NCBI GenBank assembly: GCA_018649725.1 | Contig: JABIHH010000083.1 | Span: 1 to 64,000 of the forward strand | Origin: Rhodospirillaceae bacterium | GTDB lineage: Bacteria > Pseudomonadota > Alphaproteobacteria > Rhodospirillales > UBA2165 | DNA: 64,000 bases | Direction of reading: 5' to 3' | Shown: in pieces, positions 51,389 through 60,431 of the stretch | How the letters are laid out: every line of letters begins with the position of its first letter | Position numbering within the stretch: position 1 is the first letter of the stretch | Translations under genes and position numbers: made by a program | Notes under the pieces: model-generated | Databases searched by the model: none | What the model saw: the letters and a program-made list of their open reading frames with translations, nothing else | Told to the model about the DNA's origin: nothing

Positions 51389-52375
51389 TCAACTATTCGG
51401 CAGATACACGACTGAACCTGCCGTCTTACGTGCTTCTAAATCTATATGTGCTTGCGGTGCGTCTTGCAGCGGATAGGTCTTGCTGATCTCGATCTTAATC
51501 GTACCGTCGGATACCAAGGCCATAAGCTCGCCGGACACTTGTTCAAGCTCGGCGCGATCACGCACGAAATCCTTCATTGATGTGCGCTGAAAATAGAGCG
51601 AGCCTTTATCCATCAGCAACAATGGATCGAATTTGGGAAAATTGCCGGACGCATTACCATAGCCAACCAGCGTACCGCAAATCCGAAGACTGTCGATTGA
51701 GCCTTCAAAGGTCGAGGCTCCAACGCCATCATAGGCAACCGGCACACCTTCGCCGTCGGTGATTTCCCTGACCCGCTTGGCAAAATCTTCGGTCGAGTAG
51801 TTAATCGCATGGTCGCAGCCATAGGAGCGTGCGAGCTCGGCTTTTTCTTCGGTGCTGACCGTACCGATCACGGTCGCCCCCAAATGCTTGGCCCATTGGC
51901 AAAGAATGAGCCCGACGCCGCCGGCCACAGCTTGAATGAGAATGGTGTCGCCCGCTTTAACATCATAGCATTGGCGCACGAGATATTGCGCCGTCATGCC
52001 TTTGACCATCATGGCAGCCGCTGTCTGGTAGTCGATATCATCGGGCAAGGCGACAACGAATTTAGCCGGCATCAAACGAGCTTGAGCGTAAGATCCCATC
52101 GGGCCATTGCCATAAGCAACGCGCTGACCGACGCTTAAATTTGTGACGTTTTCGCCCACAGCTTCAATGATACCGCCGCCATCGCCGCCGATGATCGCTG
52201 GAAATTTATCGCCCGGCACGCCGTAAGAGCCGGACCTGTGATAAGTATCTCTGAAATTGAGGCCAATAGCCTCGTGTTTGATCCGGACTTCATCCGGACC
52301 CGGATCACCGACTTCAATGTCTTCCCATTGAAGAACTTCCGGCCCACCATATTGATGGATTACGATCGCTTTAGT
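51389..52375 (-). CDS. NADPH:quinone oxidoreductase-type protein
   Basis: This is a 328-residue MDR-superfamily oxidoreductase without zinc ligands. Features are KAIVIHQYGGPEVLQWEDIEVGDPGPDEVRIKHEAIGLNFRDTYHRSG, the GGDGGGIIEAVGENV segment, the nucleotide-binding loop AVAGGVGLILCQWAKHLGATVIGTVSTEEKAELARSYGCDHAINY, and YDGVGASTFEGSIDSL. They are those of QOR-type quinone reductases and crotonyl-CoA reductase-like proteins. The ATG at 52375 was chosen because a strong GGGGGAG site precedes it; a longer in-frame start exists seven codons upstream. It is divergent from the tandem VOC genes, separated by 180 bp. It may supply reducing power or handle a quinone made in the pathway. Confidence 0.92.
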   Translation of the reverse strand, partial: TKAIVIHQYGGPEVLQWEDIEVGDPGPDEVRIKHEAIGLNFRDTYHRSGSYGVPGDKFPAIIGGDGGGIIEAVGENVTNLSVGQRVAYGNGPMGSYAQARLMPAKFVVALPDDIDYQTAAAMMVKGMTAQYLVRQCYDVKAGDTILIQAVAGGVGLILCQWAKHLGATVIGTVSTEEKAELARSYGCDHAINYSTEDFAKRVREITDGEGVPVAYDGVGASTFEGSIDSLRICGTLVGYGNASGNFPKFDPLLLMDKGSLYFQRTSMKDFVRDRAELEQVSGELMALVSDGTIKIEISKTYPLQDAPQAHIDLEARKTAGSVVYLPNS

Positions 52376-52555
52376 CATTAACTCCCCCACTAACACTTCG
52401 GCTTTTGAATATTATTTTTCTTGGCCCTACAAAATCAAATGAGCAGAGTTTTAACAAGCTAATTGTTGGTGAATTGTCGAAATTTTTGGATTTGACTTGC
52501 AGTTTCAATTTGTATTGATTCTAATGTTAAAGAATAAATACAAATGGGGAATAAA

Positions 52556-53473
52556 ATGATTAACGTTCAAGACGTCCAATATATCCGGCTCCGCGCACCT
52601 GATCTCGACAAAATGGAAACCTTTTTAAGCGAGTTCGGTATGCACCGCTCAGCGCGTACGGATAAGGCGCTTTATATGCGGGGCACGGATGCGGAGCATA
52701 CCGTTCATATCACCGAGCTTGGTGAACCCGCCTTTTTAGGCATGGCTTTCAATGCCGCTAGCGAGGCAGATTTGGGTGTTATTTCCGAGCTCGATGGTGC
52801 GTCGGACGTGCTTGATAATGATGAGCCTTGTGGCGGCAAGAAAGTAATCTTAACCGATCCCGATGGCCTCAAAGTTGAGATCATCCACGGCATCAATAAG
52901 CTGGAGGCAATTCCAGTCAAAGAAGTTACGCCGTTTAACTCAGGCTCGCGTCGCCGCCGGGTTGGCCCGATTGTGCGTTCCTATCCGAGACCGTCACAAA
53001 TCAAACGCCTTGGACATATTGTTCTGCGCTGTGGCGATTTTAAAGGGTGCGAGGAATTCTACAGAAATAAACTGGGCATGTTGGTCTCTGATTTCCTCTA
53101 CCGGGGCGAGGAAGATAATCCAGGTGACAACGCCGCTGAATTCCTGCGCTGCAATCGCGGTCAGGAATATACCGATCATCATACCATCCTGGTTACCGAT
53201 GCCGATGAAGCCGGGCTCGGTCATGTCGCCTTCGAAGTTGAAGATTGGAACGACCTCTCGGTCGGCCACTGGCATATGCAGGGCACCGACTACACCCATA
53301 ACTTTGGGCTCGGCCGCCATATTTTAGGCAGCCAGCTATTTGATTACTGGTCCGATCCCTGGGGTAACAATCACGAACATTGGACCGATGGTGATCTTCT
53401 TAACGAAGATACCGAAGCAGGCTCCTTCCCGCTCCATACGGCGCGCGATGTTCAATGGGCACCGCCACGCTGA
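52556..53473 (+). CDS. VOC-family extradiol dioxygenase-like protein, tandem copy A
   Basis: This is a 305-residue two-module VOC protein. The N-terminal module starts VQYIRLRAPDLDKMETFLSEFGM. The C-terminal module carries the metal triad: His in RLGHIVLRCGDF, His in LGHVAFEVEDWNDL and Glu in NHEHWTDGDLLNE. The triad and the GRHILGSQLFDYWSDPWGN segment match extradiol ring-cleavage dioxygenases. The start is the second ATG at 52556; a first in-frame ATG lies four codons upstream, and the purine-rich TGGGGA before the second favours it. It is followed by a paralogue on the same strand and then by a TRAP-TAXI transporter, suggesting import and cleavage of an aromatic-like compound. Confidence 0.86.
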   Translation: MINVQDVQYIRLRAPDLDKMETFLSEFGMHRSARTDKALYMRGTDAEHTVHITELGEPAFLGMAFNAASEADLGVISELDGASDVLDNDEPCGGKKVILTDPDGLKVEIIHGINKLEAIPVKEVTPFNSGSRRRRVGPIVRSYPRPSQIKRLGHIVLRCGDFKGCEEFYRNKLGMLVSDFLYRGEEDNPGDNAAEFLRCNRGQEYTDHHTILVTDADEAGLGHVAFEVEDWNDLSVGHWHMQGTDYTHNFGLGRHILGSQLFDYWSDPWGNNHEHWTDGDLLNEDTEAGSFPLHTARDVQWAPPR

Positions 53474-53614
53474 GTGTGACGCTGTCCACCAATTGAACAC
53501 ATAATTAACTTAGGACCGATTTCTCTTGTCCTAAATCCCATATTGTGAGATTTTCCTTTCAAGAAAAAATGTCGATATTTTAGGCATTGCTAAAACAATG
53601 ACAGGAAGGCCTTT

Positions 53615-54544
53615 GTGATCAAAGTCACCGACATCGCTTACGCGAGGTTTCGCAGTCCCGATTTGGATGAGATGGAAGCATTCCTGGAATGCTTTGGTTT
53701 GTTTCGCTCGGCCCGTACAGACACCGCCCTTTACATGCGTGCCACCGATGAAGATCATCATGTCCATGTCACAGAATTGGGCGACCCCGCCTTTATTGGG
53801 CCCGCTTTTTATGCGGCCAGCGAAGCCGATCTCGAAGCTTTTTCACAAGTCGATGGCGTCTCAGCGGTTGAGGATATCGATGAGCCCGGCTGCGGTAAAC
53901 GGGTCCGCATTACCGACCCCGATGGCTTTGAAGTCGAGGTCGTGCACGGCATCGAGAGGCTGGAACGCCTGCCGACAAATAATAGTTTCAAAACAAATTC
54001 CGGCGATGATGTCCGGCGCGAAGGTGATCTGGTTCGTCTCGACAAAGGCCCGGCGCGCTGCAAACGCGTTGGTCATATTGTCCTCAATGTCACCGATTTT
54101 AAAGCCAGTGATGCTTTTTACGGCAGCCATTTCGGTTTTGTTCATTCTGATGAATGTGTAAACGAGGAAGGCGAAACGATCTTTGCCTTCAATCGAATTG
54201 ATGGCGGCAAAAGATTTGTCGATCACCACACGCTTTTGACAGTTCCCATGGAAGAAGCCGGATTAGGGCATCTCGCCTATGAAGTCGAAGATGTCAACGC
54301 GGTCCATATCGGACATGAATACCTCAAATCGAAAGGCTATCACCATTCCTGGGGCATTGGTCGCCATATTCTAGGCTCGCAGATCTTCGACTATTGGTTC
54401 GATCCTCTGGGCTTCAGGGTCGAACATTGGACCGATGGCGACATTTTAAACGAGGATATTCCGATGGGAAAAACACCGGCAGCAACAGCGCTCGATGTAC
54501 AATGGGGCACCGGTCCCGAAACGCGATTGGCGAAAATACCTTAG
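53615..54544 (+). CDS. VOC-family extradiol dioxygenase-like protein, tandem copy B
   Basis: This is a 309-residue paralogue of the preceding protein, with the same layout and similar segments throughout (for example AYARFRSPDLDEMEAFLECFGLFRSARTDTALYMRATDEDHHVHV). Metal ligands are His in RVGHIVLNVTDF, His in LGHLAYEVEDVN and Glu in FRVEHWTDGDILNED. The start is GTG at 53615, preceded by AGGAAGG. Both copies keep the full triad, so neither looks degenerate. The 80-bp gap to the TRAP-TAXI permease gene suggests co-transcription with the transporter. The pair probably arose by tandem duplication, then diverged, so they may act on different intermediates. Confidence 0.86.
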   Translation: MIKVTDIAYARFRSPDLDEMEAFLECFGLFRSARTDTALYMRATDEDHHVHVTELGDPAFIGPAFYAASEADLEAFSQVDGVSAVEDIDEPGCGKRVRITDPDGFEVEVVHGIERLERLPTNNSFKTNSGDDVRREGDLVRLDKGPARCKRVGHIVLNVTDFKASDAFYGSHFGFVHSDECVNEEGETIFAFNRIDGGKRFVDHHTLLTVPMEEAGLGHLAYEVEDVNAVHIGHEYLKSKGYHHSWGIGRHILGSQIFDYWFDPLGFRVEHWTDGDILNEDIPMGKTPAATALDVQWGTGPETRLAKIP

Positions 54545-54623
54545 CGGCGGGATAATATCCGTGCTAACAACAATAAACATGAATTAGAAAAAACAAATAT
54601 TACAACGGGGACCGCTCTTAAAT

Positions 54624-56540
54624 ATGCTCACCAAATTTGAAAGTTTTATGCGACAAATTGGCCTGTGGGTCGGATTTGTCTTAGCCGTGGCTGCCATTTA
54701 TGGCGCTGGCCCCTTTCCCTTTATTGAACAAGGTGTTCGATTAGGGGGCGCGATTGGCTCTGCGGTTATCATTACCTTAATGCTAAAACCACTGGCTAAT
54801 GAATTTGGTGGCGAGTCACCAAACAGACGAATGTTCTTTTGGGTCATTGATCTGATAATTTTATTCGGTTTTCTGTTTACCCTGTTAAATTTTGCCGAAG
54901 TTTATGAAAGCCTCTGGGATGGCGTGGTAATTTTAGAAACGCCAACTCTCGCCATTGGCTTTTTTGGCACCATGGTCATCATCGATATGGTCAGACGAAA
55001 CTTTGGCATAATATTACCCATTATCTGTATCCTGATGCTGATCTATGCCCAGTTTGGCGATCTGCCCGGCATATTTGGTCATCGTGGTTTTACCTTTGAA
55101 GAAGTAGTTGAGGTAAGCTGGTTTAGTTTTGGTGGTGTTTTTGGCCGCCCAACCGACATTGTCTCATCGATCGTGCTGGTCTTTATTGTCTTTGGCGCGT
55201 TCTTGGAAGCCACGGGTGCGACAACCATCTTGCTAAAAATGGCGACCGTCGCGACAGCTCGTGTTCGGGGTGGCACCGCTCACTCGGCGATTGTCGCCAG
55301 CGCCATGTTCGGCACAATTTCAGGCAGCCCCGTTGCCAATGTGGTCGGCACCGGCGTCTTTACGATCCCGATGATTAAGCGCCAAGGATTTTCAAATTCA
55401 TTTGCGGGAGCCGTCGAAGCGGCCGCCTCTTCCGGCGGACAATTTACACCGCCGATTATGGCTGCCGTTGCCTTTATCATGGCAGAGCTCATCGGCGTCC
55501 CTTATATCCAAATTGCCATTGCTGCCGCTGTTCCAGCGTTCTTTTATTACTTCAGTCTGTTTGCCAGTGTTTATGCCGAAGCTGTCCGGCTTGGTATCGA
55601 GCCATTACCTGAAGATCAAATCCCGGTCTTATACAAAGACGATTGGGTCGAATCTATGCGCTTCATTGTGCCGCTGGTTGTCGTCGTCGCCGTTTTATTT
55701 GCCGGTCGATCAGCTGCCATGGCTGGTTTCTCAGCGATTGTCGCGGCTGTTGTGACAGGCATCATCATTGATCTGATCTATGCAGATAAGCGGCAAAACA
55801 TCGGTGCTTATTTCAAGCAATGGGTTGAAGCTTTGCAAAAAGGTGGTGCACAATGTGCGCAAATTATGGTAGCGGTTGGCTCCATCGGTATTGTAATCGC
55901 CGTCGTAAGTCTGACTGGAGTTGCGGGAAATTTTGGCTCGCTCGTCGCCGAACTAGCTGAAGGCTCGCTGTTTGCAGCCCTCGCCGTCACAGCCATCGCT
56001 TGCCTCGTTCTTGGCATGGGTCTGCCGACATTGCCGGCTTATTTGTTCATCGTGTTATTTGTCGGACCCGTCATAAAAAGTTTGGGTATCCCGGTATTGC
56101 TGGTGCATATGTTTGTGCTCTATTTCGGCGTCTTATCAAACGTCACACCGCCCGTCGCAATTGCCGCCTACGCCGCCGCTCCGATCGCAGGATCCAATCC
56201 AATGACTACAGGATTTCAGGCGATCAAGATTGCAGCCGTTGGCTTTATCATCCCGTTCATTTTGATATATTATCCCTCGATCAGCTTTGTTATTGGCTTT
56301 GATTGGAGTGAATTCATATGGATTATGGTGCGCCTGCCGGTTGCTGTCTGGCTCATCGCTAGCGCCTTTATCGGCTGTGATACCCATGCACTTTCGGCAA
56401 TCGAACGCATCTTGCGAACTCTATTTGCCGTCGTAATGTTGATCGTCGACCCAACAATGCAAATTGGCGGGTTTGTGCTCGGCGCCGGAACTCTGGCCCT
56501 GCACAGAATTCGTGCCCGTAGCAAACAAGCTGCGGTATAA
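54624..56540 (+). CDS. TRAP-TAXI fused membrane protein (system 4)
   Basis: This is a 638-residue fused TAXI-type permease with a four-helix N-terminal part and a twelve-helix DctM-like part. Characteristic stretches are GGTAHSAIVASAMFGTISGSPVANVVGTGVFTIPMIKRQGFSNSFAGAVEAAASSGGQFTPPIMAAVAFIMAELIGVPY, LGMGLPTLPAYLFIVLFVGPVI and VLSNVTPPVAIAAYAAAPIAGSNPM. It lies immediately downstream of the VOC pair and upstream of its binding protein gene (122-bp gap). This gene order, permease then binding protein, is the reverse of system 3. It is related to but clearly different from the system 3 permease, so the two systems probably carry different solutes. Confidence 0.94.
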   Translation: MLTKFESFMRQIGLWVGFVLAVAAIYGAGPFPFIEQGVRLGGAIGSAVIITLMLKPLANEFGGESPNRRMFFWVIDLIILFGFLFTLLNFAEVYESLWDGVVILETPTLAIGFFGTMVIIDMVRRNFGIILPIICILMLIYAQFGDLPGIFGHRGFTFEEVVEVSWFSFGGVFGRPTDIVSSIVLVFIVFGAFLEATGATTILLKMATVATARVRGGTAHSAIVASAMFGTISGSPVANVVGTGVFTIPMIKRQGFSNSFAGAVEAAASSGGQFTPPIMAAVAFIMAELIGVPYIQIAIAAAVPAFFYYFSLFASVYAEAVRLGIEPLPEDQIPVLYKDDWVESMRFIVPLVVVVAVLFAGRSAAMAGFSAIVAAVVTGIIIDLIYADKRQNIGAYFKQWVEALQKGGAQCAQIMVAVGSIGIVIAVVSLTGVAGNFGSLVAELAEGSLFAALAVTAIACLVLGMGLPTLPAYLFIVLFVGPVIKSLGIPVLLVHMFVLYFGVLSNVTPPVAIAAYAAAPIAGSNPMTTGFQAIKIAAVGFIIPFILIYYPSISFVIGFDWSEFIWIMVRLPVAVWLIASAFIGCDTHALSAIERILRTLFAVVMLIVDPTMQIGGFVLGAGTLALHRIRARSKQAAV

Positions 56541-56662
56541 AGTGCCTAAATTTGGACAAATTATGGGAGATATAGTACTGTTAAGTTAATCAACAAAAGG
56601 AATATCGGTTGCTTTTTTTCGAGCAGCTGGAACGTTTTTAAATCAACTGGGAGAACTCAAAA

Positions 56663-57760
56663 ATGAGTATTAAACTAAACAAATTCGTAATCGCAGCTTC
56701 TGCAGCCGCCTTTACGTTTGCAGCCGCGGCCGCCGTCGAAGCTGCCGATAAACGCTACACCTTGGGCAGCCTCGGTGCAGGTACAACACCTTTCCTCGTT
56801 AACACCGCCTGGGCCAAAGCCGTTAACAAATACGTCCCCGGCCACAAAATCCAAGTATCCGCAGTTGGCGCGGCGACTAAGCACCAAGTGCTGGTTGCCA
56901 AACGCCGCATGGACTTTGCCATGGGCGCACAAGTTGCCTATCGTTTGATGGCCTATGAGATCGGACCCTTTAAAAAAATTAAGGGTGGCTTGGCGATGAC
57001 GAAAACAATGAAGTCGCTATTCTCCTATCCGATCGGCGTTTATCATGCCGTCGTCTATGAAAACTCAGGCATTAAATCTTACAGCGACATTAAAGGTAAA
57101 AAGGTTTTCTTAGGCCCCCCTGCCGGTGTTGCGACACGTAATGTGGTAATGATTGTAGATGCGATGACCGGCTTCAAAGCCGGCAAAGACTTCACCCAAG
57201 TTAAAATGGGTTGGGGTCCGGCTGCTCAGGCATTCCAGGATCGCAAATTTGATGTTTGGATTTTGCCAAGTGCCGCGCCTTCGCCTGCCATTTCACAATT
57301 GACGCTGACCAATAAGGTGCGCCTGTTGCCATTGGAAGAAAATAAATTTGGCCATAAATCATGGAAAAAGTACTACTCCCAACCAGCACGCTTCTTGGCA
57401 AAAATTGATCCAAGTGTTTATGGTAAGAACTTGGTCAACAAAAAACCCGTCTTAACAACGGGCGCTTATGTTGGTTTGGTTGTGCGTTCCGACATGGACA
57501 ACGACCTCGTCTATAAAATGATGAAAGCCTTCTGGGATCATCTCGACGAAGCTCACGCGCTTTCGGTTCAGTTGAAAGACACCTTGACCTATAAGCTCGC
57601 CGTCTCAGCAATGTCCGGTGACGTTCATCCTGGTGCCATCAAGTATTGGAAAGAAAAAGGTGTTAAAATCCTGCCACCTTACAAACTAACCCAGGCAGAC
57701 GTCGATAAGTTCAAGGCAAAAGCTGCTGCTCGGAAAGCGAAAGCTAAGATGAAGAAGTAA
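56663..57760 (+). CDS. TAXI-family periplasmic binding protein (system 4)
   Basis: This is a 365-residue secreted binding protein of the TAXI family. The signal peptide (MSIKLNKFVIAASAAAFTFAAAAAVEA) is followed by YTLGSLGAGTTPFLVNTAWAKAVNKYVPGHKIQVSAVGAATKHQVLVAKRRMDFAMG. GIKSYSDIKGKKVFLGPPAGVATRN and WILPSAAPSPAISQLT also fit the family. The C-terminal tail is strongly basic (about residues 350-365). The 122-bp upstream gap is AT-rich and may hold a separate promoter, which would give the binding protein its own expression level. A strong terminator follows. Confidence 0.93.
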   Translation: MSIKLNKFVIAASAAAFTFAAAAAVEAADKRYTLGSLGAGTTPFLVNTAWAKAVNKYVPGHKIQVSAVGAATKHQVLVAKRRMDFAMGAQVAYRLMAYEIGPFKKIKGGLAMTKTMKSLFSYPIGVYHAVVYENSGIKSYSDIKGKKVFLGPPAGVATRNVVMIVDAMTGFKAGKDFTQVKMGWGPAAQAFQDRKFDVWILPSAAPSPAISQLTLTNKVRLLPLEENKFGHKSWKKYYSQPARFLAKIDPSVYGKNLVNKKPVLTTGAYVGLVVRSDMDNDLVYKMMKAFWDHLDEAHALSVQLKDTLTYKLAVSAMSGDVHPGAIKYWKEKGVKILPPYKLTQADVDKFKAKAAARKAKAKMKK

Positions 57761-57781
57761 TACTTTTTCTCTAATATCTTA

Positions 57782-57816
57782 AAAGCCCGCTGGTTAATCT
57801 CAGCGGGCTTTTTTTA
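57782..57816 (+). terminator. Rho-independent terminator of TRAP-TAXI system 4
   Basis: A 10-bp stem (AAGCCCGCTG/CAGCGGGCTT) with an 8-nt loop (GTTAATCT) is followed by six more T residues, about 20 bp after the binding-protein stop. The convergent aldo/keto reductase gene ends at 57820, so the element sits at the junction of two convergent units. Confidence 0.9.
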
Positions 57817-57819
57817 TGG

Positions 57820-58773
57820 CTATTTTCTGCCGGGCATATCCAGCCCGACGCCTTCAAGATGGCCAAAATATTCCACGATTTTATCAAGGTCTTCTTGCGG
57901 CAGGGGTGGTGCTAAGATTGACGCGAGATTGGTTTCCAAATGATCGAGATCGCCGGTGCCAAAGAGCACGCTATCAACCCCCTTCTCGTGGCGGGCATAA
58001 CGGTAGCAGGCATCCATCACGCTGGACGCCCCGCCTTCGTGCACCAAGAAGCCCAGCGGATCATCCGTTTCGGCAAACCAGTCCGGCAGCTCGTCATTGT
58101 CGACCAGTTCCTGGATATCGCTTTGCAGGCGTCCCGGCACAGAAAACAAAGAGCGGACAGCGAACATGATCATGGTGCCGACATTTTGCTCTTGGGTTTT
58201 TGGAAAGATGATCTCCCTGGCGTTCTGGTTCATCAGCGAAAACGCAAACATGATGACGTCAAAACAGTCTTCGCCTAAGGCCTTGGTTAAAGAAATATGT
58301 CTCGGATCAGGCGGCGCGGATTCGGTGATGCCGAGATATCTGATCTTGCCCTTCTCTTGTTCTTTCAGCAAATGCGGCACGATCGACAGAGCGTGATCGA
58401 TATATTTAGGCGCGATGCCGTGGAGATGAAAAACATCAACATAATCGGTGCCCAAGAGTCGCAATGAATTCTCGAGCCCCGCCACAACATCTTCGGCGGA
58501 ATAGACCGTCCCGCCCCAGGCGCCATGATGCTTGGTCGAAATCACCACTTGATCGCGGGGCACATCCTTGATCGCCATGCCAACGGCCCCTTCTGAGCCA
58601 TAGGCATTGGCGGTATCGAGAAAGTTAACCCCCAAATCCAACGCCTTCCTGACGATATTTGCAGCATGCTCTTCGCTTTTGCCTTGCTTTAGTCCCAAGG
58701 CAGAACCGCCGCCGGCGCCAAGGCTCGCGACGCTTACGTTGAGCTCGGTCCGCCCAAGAGTGGTATATTCCAT
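57820..58773 (-). CDS. Aldo/keto reductase
   Basis: This is a 317-residue NADPH-dependent TIM-barrel reductase. It has YTTLGRTELNVSVASLGAGGGSALG near the start, then NFLDTANAYGSEGAVGMAIKDVPRDQVVISTKHHG, in which the catalytic Asp, Tyr and Lys of the family can be seen, and DVFHLHGI with the conserved histidine. The ATG at 58773 was chosen because GGGA precedes it; a longer start exists four codons upstream. It is divergent from the FAH-family gene across 109 bp. It may reduce an aldehyde or ketone produced by the neighbouring pathway. Confidence 0.92.
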   Translation of the reverse strand: MEYTTLGRTELNVSVASLGAGGGSALGLKQGKSEEHAANIVRKALDLGVNFLDTANAYGSEGAVGMAIKDVPRDQVVISTKHHGAWGGTVYSAEDVVAGLENSLRLLGTDYVDVFHLHGIAPKYIDHALSIVPHLLKEQEKGKIRYLGITESAPPDPRHISLTKALGEDCFDVIMFAFSLMNQNAREIIFPKTQEQNVGTMIMFAVRSLFSVPGRLQSDIQELVDNDELPDWFAETDDPLGFLVHEGGASSVMDACYRYARHEKGVDSVLFGTGDLDHLETNLASILAPPLPQEDLDKIVEYFGHLEGVGLDMPGRK

Positions 58774-58882
58774 GATATTTCCCATTTTTAATTTTATGGC
58801 TCAATTGGTAGCGTCTCATTCCGTGTCTTGGCAAGCGCGATCCCTCTGATATTATTTTTAAAGATCATTTAGGGACCGGCTG

Positions 58883-59869
58883 ATGAAACTCGTGACTTTT
58901 TTAAACCAGGATAACCAAGAACGTGCAGGTGTTTTGCTCGAGGCTGATCAAAAGATCATTGATCTTCGCGCCTCCAATGAAATGAACGGCGGCGAGCTTA
59001 ATCCCGCCTTTTTGTCTGTGTTGGCCCTCATTGAAGGCGGTGAGACTGCCCTGGATGCAGCAAAACTGGAAATAGACGCGCCTCATGCAGATGCCATCAT
59101 CGACGTTGGCGCGATCACTCTTTGCAGCCCGATCCCCAGGCCACCACAGATCCGAGACTGCCTTTGCTTCGAAGATCACCTTACCCAGGCTTATGAAGTT
59201 TTGCGGAAGGTAAAAGCTGCCGGCGAGCCCGACCCTGAAGCCGCCCTCAAGCAATATGAGGAACAAGGTCTCTACCGCATTCCGGAAGTCTGGTATCAGC
59301 AGCCAATTTATTACAAAGGTAATCGTTATTCAGTCATCGGTACCGGACAAGATGTGATCTGGCCGGCTTACGCCAACATTATGGATTTTGAATTGGAATT
59401 TGGCTTTTATATCGGGAAAGGCGGTCGCGACATTGCCCGAGAAAATGCCCTCGATCACATCTTTGGCTACACCATCTTCAACGACATCTCGGCCCGCGAC
59501 ACCCAGGCCGTTGAAATGCAAGGCGGCCTCGGCCCCGCCAAAGGCAAAGACTTCGATACCGGCAATATCATCGGCCCCTGTATTGTAACCGCCGACGAAA
59601 TTGATCCCTACGACCTCACCATGATCGCTCGGGTCAATGGCGAGGAGTGGTCCAGAGGTTCCAGTAGTACGATGCATTGGAAATTTGAAGATTTAATCTC
59701 CTATGTCTCGCAATCGGAAACCTTACATCCAGGTGAATTCTTCGGCTCCGGCACGGTCGGCGGCGGCTCGGGGTTAGAGCTTGAACGTTATTTAGAGCCC
59801 GGCGATGTAGTCGAATTGGAAGTCGAGGGTATTGGCACGTTGCGCAATCGAATTGTTAAACAAAACTAA
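58883..59869 (+). CDS. Fumarylacetoacetate hydrolase-family protein
   Basis: This is a 328-residue FAH-superfamily enzyme, which hydrolyses C-C bonds next to carbonyls or does related decarboxylation and isomerisation. The metal-binding motif is seen in FELEFGFYIGKGG and in the FNDISARDTQ segment with its Asp. LCFEDHLTQAYEVLRK carries the usual EDH stretch of FAH proteins, and FDTGNIIGPCIVTADEI closes the pocket. The length matches two-domain 2-oxohydroxyhept-type enzymes. It starts a plus-strand operon with a cupin (17-bp gap) and an AMP-ligase (11-bp gap). Ring-cleavage VOC proteins lie nearby, so it may process a ring-fission product. Confidence 0.92.
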   Translation: MKLVTFLNQDNQERAGVLLEADQKIIDLRASNEMNGGELNPAFLSVLALIEGGETALDAAKLEIDAPHADAIIDVGAITLCSPIPRPPQIRDCLCFEDHLTQAYEVLRKVKAAGEPDPEAALKQYEEQGLYRIPEVWYQQPIYYKGNRYSVIGTGQDVIWPAYANIMDFELEFGFYIGKGGRDIARENALDHIFGYTIFNDISARDTQAVEMQGGLGPAKGKDFDTGNIIGPCIVTADEIDPYDLTMIARVNGEEWSRGSSSTMHWKFEDLISYVSQSETLHPGEFFGSGTVGGGSGLELERYLEPGDVVELEVEGIGTLRNRIVKQN

Positions 59870-59886
59870 TTTTTAAGGAGAAGATT

Positions 59887-60420
59887 ATGGTTGAAAGCTT
59901 TAGACGCGTGGTCACCGGCCATGACGAGAACGGCAAATCTATCTTTATCGATGATGGCATAGCGCCCGCCGTTAAAGAAATGGAATCGATGCCAGGACTT
60001 GCATTGACCGATCTTTGGGTGACCAGTTCTGCACCCGCCGATAACAGTGGCCACATCGATGCCACGGACCGCGAAATTGTCCTCGAGCCACCAGCAAGCG
60101 GCACTATTTTCCGCATCGTTGAGTTCCCACCGGATTCTGCCTGGCGCGATAGTGCTGATGCCAAGGAGGCTTTCGACTCAATCGGGGCCAGCCATGCGAC
60201 CGATGACAGCACCGATGATGCGATGATGCACAAAACTTCAACGGTCGATTATCTGCTCGTCCTCAAGGGCGAAATTTGGGCGATTTTGGACGATGGTGCC
60301 GAGACGTGCCTCAAGCAAGGCGATGTTATGATCCAGCGTGGCACCAATCATTCCTGGAGCGTGCGCACCGAAGAGCCGTGCCTCTTGATGGCTGTCTTAG
60401 TCGATTCCAAACCGCTTTAA
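59887..60420 (+). CDS. Cupin-domain protein
   Basis: This is a 177-residue protein with a single C-terminal cupin module (DYLLVLKGEIWAILDDGAETCLKQGDVMIQRGTNHSWSV, about residues 120-165). The N-terminal part (about 1-110) is an additional beta-rich segment also seen in cupins that act beside FAH-family and oxygenase genes. The metal-binding histidine of the second motif is present (GTNHSW). It lies between the FAH-family gene and the AMP-ligase gene, with gaps of 17 and 11 bp, so it is almost certainly in the same operon. The function is not known; a dioxygenase, isomerase or regulatory role is possible. Confidence 0.85.
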   Translation: MVESFRRVVTGHDENGKSIFIDDGIAPAVKEMESMPGLALTDLWVTSSAPADNSGHIDATDREIVLEPPASGTIFRIVEFPPDSAWRDSADAKEAFDSIGASHATDDSTDDAMMHKTSTVDYLLVLKGEIWAILDDGAETCLKQGDVMIQRGTNHSWSVRTEEPCLLMAVLVDSKPL

Positions 60421-60431
60421 GGATTAAAGCG

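Noticed and set aside
58796..58850. A tRNA-like stretch (TGGCTCAATTGGTAGCG) resembling a tRNA D-arm
   Set aside because: No matching acceptor stem, anticodon arm or T-arm (GGTTCRA) can be placed around it. It lies in the divergent promoter region before the FAH-family gene and overlaps the upstream end of the aldo/keto reductase gene region. It is chance similarity.
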